From positions 1-36,611 of the forward strand of contig JAQTOF010000003.1 of NCBI GenBank assembly GCA_028713495.1: a DNA stretch of 36,611 nucleotides, in the 5' to 3' direction. This stretch comes from Candidatus Iainarchaeum sp. (lineage in GTDB: Archaea; Micrarchaeota; Micrarchaeia; Anstonellales; Bilamarchaeaceae). The notes beneath the pieces were generated by a model. The model did no database searches. It was given only the letters and a program-made list of their open reading frames with translations, and was not told the origin of the DNA. Below are positions 33,512 to 36,611 of this stretch, one piece after another. The translations under genes and the position numbers were made by a program. How positions within the stretch are numbered: the first letter of the stretch is position 1; every line of letters starts with the position of its first letter.

Positions 33512-34036
33512 ATGAATCTCCAACATACCAAACCGAGAACCCCGGTAGAGAGGACAAAGACCGCCGCAAAGGTGTTCGCGACAGCTGCCTTGCTTACGGG
33601 CACTCTTTTCGGATGCGATGCGGAGAAATCCAAGACGATAGATGCCCCGCTACCATCTCCTATGGAGAATGTCCAGAACAAGGCGCTCGCTGTCAAATGC
33701 GCTCCATGCCAGGACTGCACAGTTCCAGAAGGCGCGTCATTGCTCAAGGAAGGCTCCATCATCGGGACAACTAAACAGGTCCCGAGCGTCTTGGTGCTGA
33801 GGGGCATAGACCAGTCCACTGTGGAAGCCCGCTACGAATCAATCACAGCCAATATACCGCACGGCGAGACGCAGAACTTCTCGGTCGGCCCAGGAGTGCT
33901 ATGCACTGTCACTGTCTCAGGGAAGGAGATCTATGACGTCTTCAAACCAGGCGCTTTCCTGACCGCGCCCGGCTGGGTATCCCTATCCTCGAAAAGAACC
34001 AAGCTATACGGGCTATACGTCGAATCCCAGAAATGA
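33512..34036 (+). CDS. Small putative lipoprotein, paralog 1
   Basis: AAKVFATAALLTGTLFGCDAEK lipobox-like; VKCAPCQDCTVPEGASLLKEGSII; VSGKEIYDVFKPGAFLTAPGWVS. Confidence 0.75.
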   Translation: MNLQHTKPRTPVERTKTAAKVFATAALLTGTLFGCDAEKSKTIDAPLPSPMENVQNKALAVKCAPCQDCTVPEGASLLKEGSIIGTTKQVPSVLVLRGIDQSTVEARYESITANIPHGETQNFSVGPGVLCTVTVSGKEIYDVFKPGAFLTAPGWVSLSSKRTKLYGLYVESQK

Positions 34037-34052
34037 TTTTCAGAGGCATGCG

Positions 34053-34508
34053 ATGAAACTCAGGTACCAAGAACCGGGGATGCAATCCGCATCTAACATG
34101 CCTAAGCGCCCCAGCGCCATCCGTGCATTCGCATCAGCAACGGTTCTGGTCAGCGGACTCATCTTAGGATGCGACCGACCTGCATCCAAGGACATCGAAG
34201 TGAAATGCTCCCCATGCCCGAAATGTGCAGTGCCGGGTGATGCTACTATCCTGGAAAAAGGCTCGACCATAAGAGCCCCTGGCTTAGTGAGCGTCGCCCT
34301 CATAGCGAACGAGGATGGCAGCATAAGCGCGTTCATTTCCGGCAGCGTCGGCCAGTATGCATTCCTAAGCGACTACACAGAGTTTGACGTGGCACGAGGC
34401 GACCTCTGCAAAATCAGCGTCTCAGGAAAAGAGGGTTATGAGCTCTACAAGCCAAGCGCTTTCGTGACAGAGCCGATCTTTGTATCATCTAAAACAAGCA
34501 GACTATAA
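34053..34508 (+). CDS. Small putative lipoprotein, paralog 2
   Basis: FASATVLVSGLILGCDRPA lipobox-like; VKCSPCPKCAVPGDATILEKGSTI; VSGKEGYELYKPSAFVTEPIFVS. Confidence 0.75.
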   Translation: MKLRYQEPGMQSASNMPKRPSAIRAFASATVLVSGLILGCDRPASKDIEVKCSPCPKCAVPGDATILEKGSTIRAPGLVSVALIANEDGSISAFISGSVGQYAFLSDYTEFDVARGDLCKISVSGKEGYELYKPSAFVTEPIFVSSKTSRL

Positions 34509-35066
34509 CTTACTCTGGTTCTTCTTCTCCATCCTGCTCCTGGCATCATCTACTATAGCCAACCAGGAATCGCCAATCTTCATGAAGTAGTTCCCGAACG
34601 TTTTGCTCAACGAGATCCTCATCGGCCTGAATTTCCTCTTGCTCTCTATGGCCACGACCGTGTCCCTTTCCACTTTTATCAGGCCCACACGTTTCAATCT
34701 GGGCAGCACCCGGTTGTAGAACGTCGCCTTCGATATCCCATTGCTTTTCACAAAAGCGGCGGTCTCATCCCCTGTCACCTGCGTCTTCTCATAAAGCATA
34801 TTCATGAAACCCAGGGCTATCTCATAGTATTTCGGCTGATATTTCTTGGAGAATATGAAATTCACCAGCTCCTCAACATTCCAAAGGTTCCTGGTTATGG
34901 TCTCGTTCTTGTCCTGGAAGGAACGCAGCTCAGGTGAGTCATGCCTTGGAAGATAAATGGATTCTGATGAAGGCACACCGCGTGACGCTATCTGCTTGGT
35001 TTCCTGTGGCGCTGTTTCTTCCTTGTTCTCTTCTACCTCGAGAGGATCTGTTTCTGGTTCACTCAT
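34503..35066 (-). CDS. Winged-helix DNA-binding protein
   Basis: VTGDETAAFVKSNGISKATFYNRVLPRLKRVGLIKVERDTVVAIESKRKFRPMRISLSKTFGNYF, wHTH-like; acidic N-terminal tail. Confidence 0.7.
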   Translation of the reverse strand: MSEPETDPLEVEENKEETAPQETKQIASRGVPSSESIYLPRHDSPELRSFQDKNETITRNLWNVEELVNFIFSKKYQPKYYEIALGFMNMLYEKTQVTGDETAAFVKSNGISKATFYNRVLPRLKRVGLIKVERDTVVAIESKRKFRPMRISLSKTFGNYFMKIGDSWLAIVDDARSRMEKKNQSKL

Positions 35067-35164
35067 ATGATGTGATAAGTAGACAAAGAATAAATAGGTT
35101 GCTTCAGTCTCCTAAGGGAAGCCTAGCGGCTGACGCAGCCTTAATTGACATCTGTCTGCGCCAA

Positions 35165-35482
35165 TCAACCGAACATGTTACCGATGCTAGCGACGCCTTC
35201 AGCAACGCTCTCCTCTTCTTTTTGTATCTTCTCTATGACTCTTTTCTCCACTGCGGAAGAAGCGGGCTTGGCGACATCCTTCAGCTTCACATCGGCCTTC
35301 TTGATGAAATCCTCAGGGGCAGAGATGTAGATGTACGCTTTCGTCTTGTCCTCGTCCAGCACGACGCCATCCTTCATCTTGTAGCCGATTCTGGCGAAGC
35401 TGTCTGCGGCATAAGGGTCTGTCTCGAGTATCTTCTCGACCTCTTTCTTCTTGGCTGAATCGCATTCGTATACGCGGTACAT
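35165..35482 (-). CDS. Conserved hypothetical small protein
   Basis: MYRVYECDSAKKKEVEKILETDPYAADSFARIGYKMKDGVVLDEDKTKAYIYISAPEDFIKKA. Start ATG 35482, overlapping the upstream stop (ATGA). Confidence 0.75.
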   Translation of the reverse strand: MYRVYECDSAKKKEVEKILETDPYAADSFARIGYKMKDGVVLDEDKTKAYIYISAPEDFIKKADVKLKDVAKPASSAVEKRVIEKIQKEEESVAEGVASIGNMFG

Positions 35483-36222
35483 CAGTCTTCCTCCTTTTGT
35501 ATCTTCACCGTTTCCTCTATCATGTTTATCATGGCGGTATAGACCACTGGATAGGCGAAGAATATTGTCGCAAACTGCAGGAATGGTACGAAGTTCACCA
35601 GCCACACCACTGAGAACACGATGTATTGGCCTACGAAGTATATGTGCCTCCTCCGCAGGAAGTCAAATGCGTGCTTCAGCGATGCATAGAAATCCGTTCC
35701 GAATGCGCCTGCGGTCAGGAAAGCAGGCGTGAAAAGCATGTGGATGATGAACGTTATGAACAGCAGATACGCCCCCAGCAGCAGGTCCATATAGGCGACC
35801 GTGCTAAGGAAGTACACATAAATGGCGATCACAGGGCCTGCCAGCAGGACCCATATCAGCTCGCGCAGGAGCTGGATTGCGAACATCGTCGGTGCCTTGT
35901 CGATGGCATAAGCATAGAACGTAGTCAGCGTGGTCTTTTCCTTCCAGAACGCGGAGTGGTACGCGCCTGCAAGGGCCGCATTAAGGCCATTTAGCAGCAG
36001 CACGAGCAGCAGCACCACGACCGCTCCGAGGGCCATGGTCGGGATGGACTGCGGATCCACTGGCTGGTTGAACACCGACATAGCTATGAAGTAAATAACC
36101 ACCAGGCCGATGCATGCCAATAATGTCGCGATGAACATGAATATGTACATCAGCGAGGCCCATACGAACATGAATGGGTTCTTGGAATACGCATTGAAGG
36201 ATTTCTTCAGGCTCACTATCAA
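35482..36222 (-). CDS. Polytopic membrane protein
   Basis: 246 aa with about six hydrophobic segments: MIVSLKKSFNAYSKNPFMFVWASLMYIFMFIATLLACIGLVVIYF... Confidence 0.82.
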   Translation of the reverse strand: MIVSLKKSFNAYSKNPFMFVWASLMYIFMFIATLLACIGLVVIYFIAMSVFNQPVDPQSIPTMALGAVVVLLLVLLLNGLNAALAGAYHSAFWKEKTTLTTFYAYAIDKAPTMFAIQLLRELIWVLLAGPVIAIYVYFLSTVAYMDLLLGAYLLFITFIIHMLFTPAFLTAGAFGTDFYASLKHAFDFLRRRHIYFVGQYIVFSVVWLVNFVPFLQFATIFFAYPVVYTAMINMIEETVKIQKEED

Positions 36223-36306
36223 AATTTCACCCGCACTCGTTTATGGTATCTCTAACAAAGAGAAATTATTTAAAGCGCGCTCCCGTTCTCTTATCGAGGC
36301 GGTCCT

Positions 36307-36611
36307 ATGGCAAATGTCCCTCGCTGCATGAGCACACAACATCCTGATAATATAGCCACCCCGTTCTTCTCTGATTCCGATGTCCTGGCAGGGGAGGCAG
36401 AGGTGAAAGAAGCCTTCTTCGTGTTCTCCCAGCTCGGCTGCCAGGAGCAGATGTGGGACAGTGAAGGCAAGGAGGCTGACAGCCGGGTTGTGGAGAAGCT
36501 GCTGTCGCGCCACCATGATTTCTTCACCAAAAGGCCGCTGGGAAAAGATTTCCGGCTCACCTATCGTGTCCCGAATCCGTCAGTGGAGACCGGGCAGGGA
36601 AAGATACTTCT
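36307..36611 (+). CDS. ppcA: Archaeal-type phosphoenolpyruvate carboxylase, N-terminal part (runs off window)
   Basis: Not in the ORF track. Translation from ATG 36307: [102 protein letters not shown]. Matches archaeal PEPC N-terminus ([11 protein letters not shown], EQMWDxEGKE, RVPNP). Confidence 0.93.
   Translation, partial: MANVPRCMSTQHPDNIATPFFSDSDVLAGEAEVKEAFFVFSQLGCQEQMWDSEGKEADSRVVEKLLSRHHDFFTKRPLGKDFRLTYRVPNPSVETGQGKIL

Noticed and set aside
1-36611. CRISPR arrays, transposases, phage structural genes, rRNA
   Set aside because: Looked for regularly spaced direct repeats and hallmark proteins; none seen apart from the LAGLIDADG endonuclease.

Overview
This is a 36.6 kb, gene-dense, GC-rich archaeal chromosome segment. 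It carries an archaeal-type AlaRS, GlyRS, HisRS and CysRS, ribosomal protein L10e, Nop5, a cupin-type PGI, archaeal TIM, archaeal-type PEP carboxylase, TATA boxes followed by apparently leaderless starts, and intron-containing tRNAs. A DPANN-like small archaeon is likely, but lineage cannot be fixed by eye. I support about 36 protein genes and 6 tRNAs: Lys(CTT), Gln(CTG), Pro(TGG), Thr(CGT), Gly(TCC) and a class-II Ser-like tRNA. Four of the six tRNAs look interrupted. The points most worth follow-up are: (1) tRNA-Gly(TCC) with a 39-nt intron inside the anticodon stem (29/30) and a textbook 3-4-3 bulge-helix-bulge; (2) a free-standing LAGLIDADG homing endonuclease whose stop codon lies inside the D-arm of a Ser-like tRNA with an odd anticodon arm; (3) a compact AMMECR1/MEMO1/radical-SAM operon of unknown function; (4) a metallo-beta-lactamase-fold lipoprotein that has lost its metal-binding His motif; (5) a Cys-repeat lipoprotein, tandem paralogous lipoproteins and ~25-aa helical-repeat proteins; (6) a wHTH/acidic/coiled-coil SMC-like protein and a HisA-like short protein next to HisRS. 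No CRISPR array, transposon or rRNA was seen. All family calls are by eye, with no database search.
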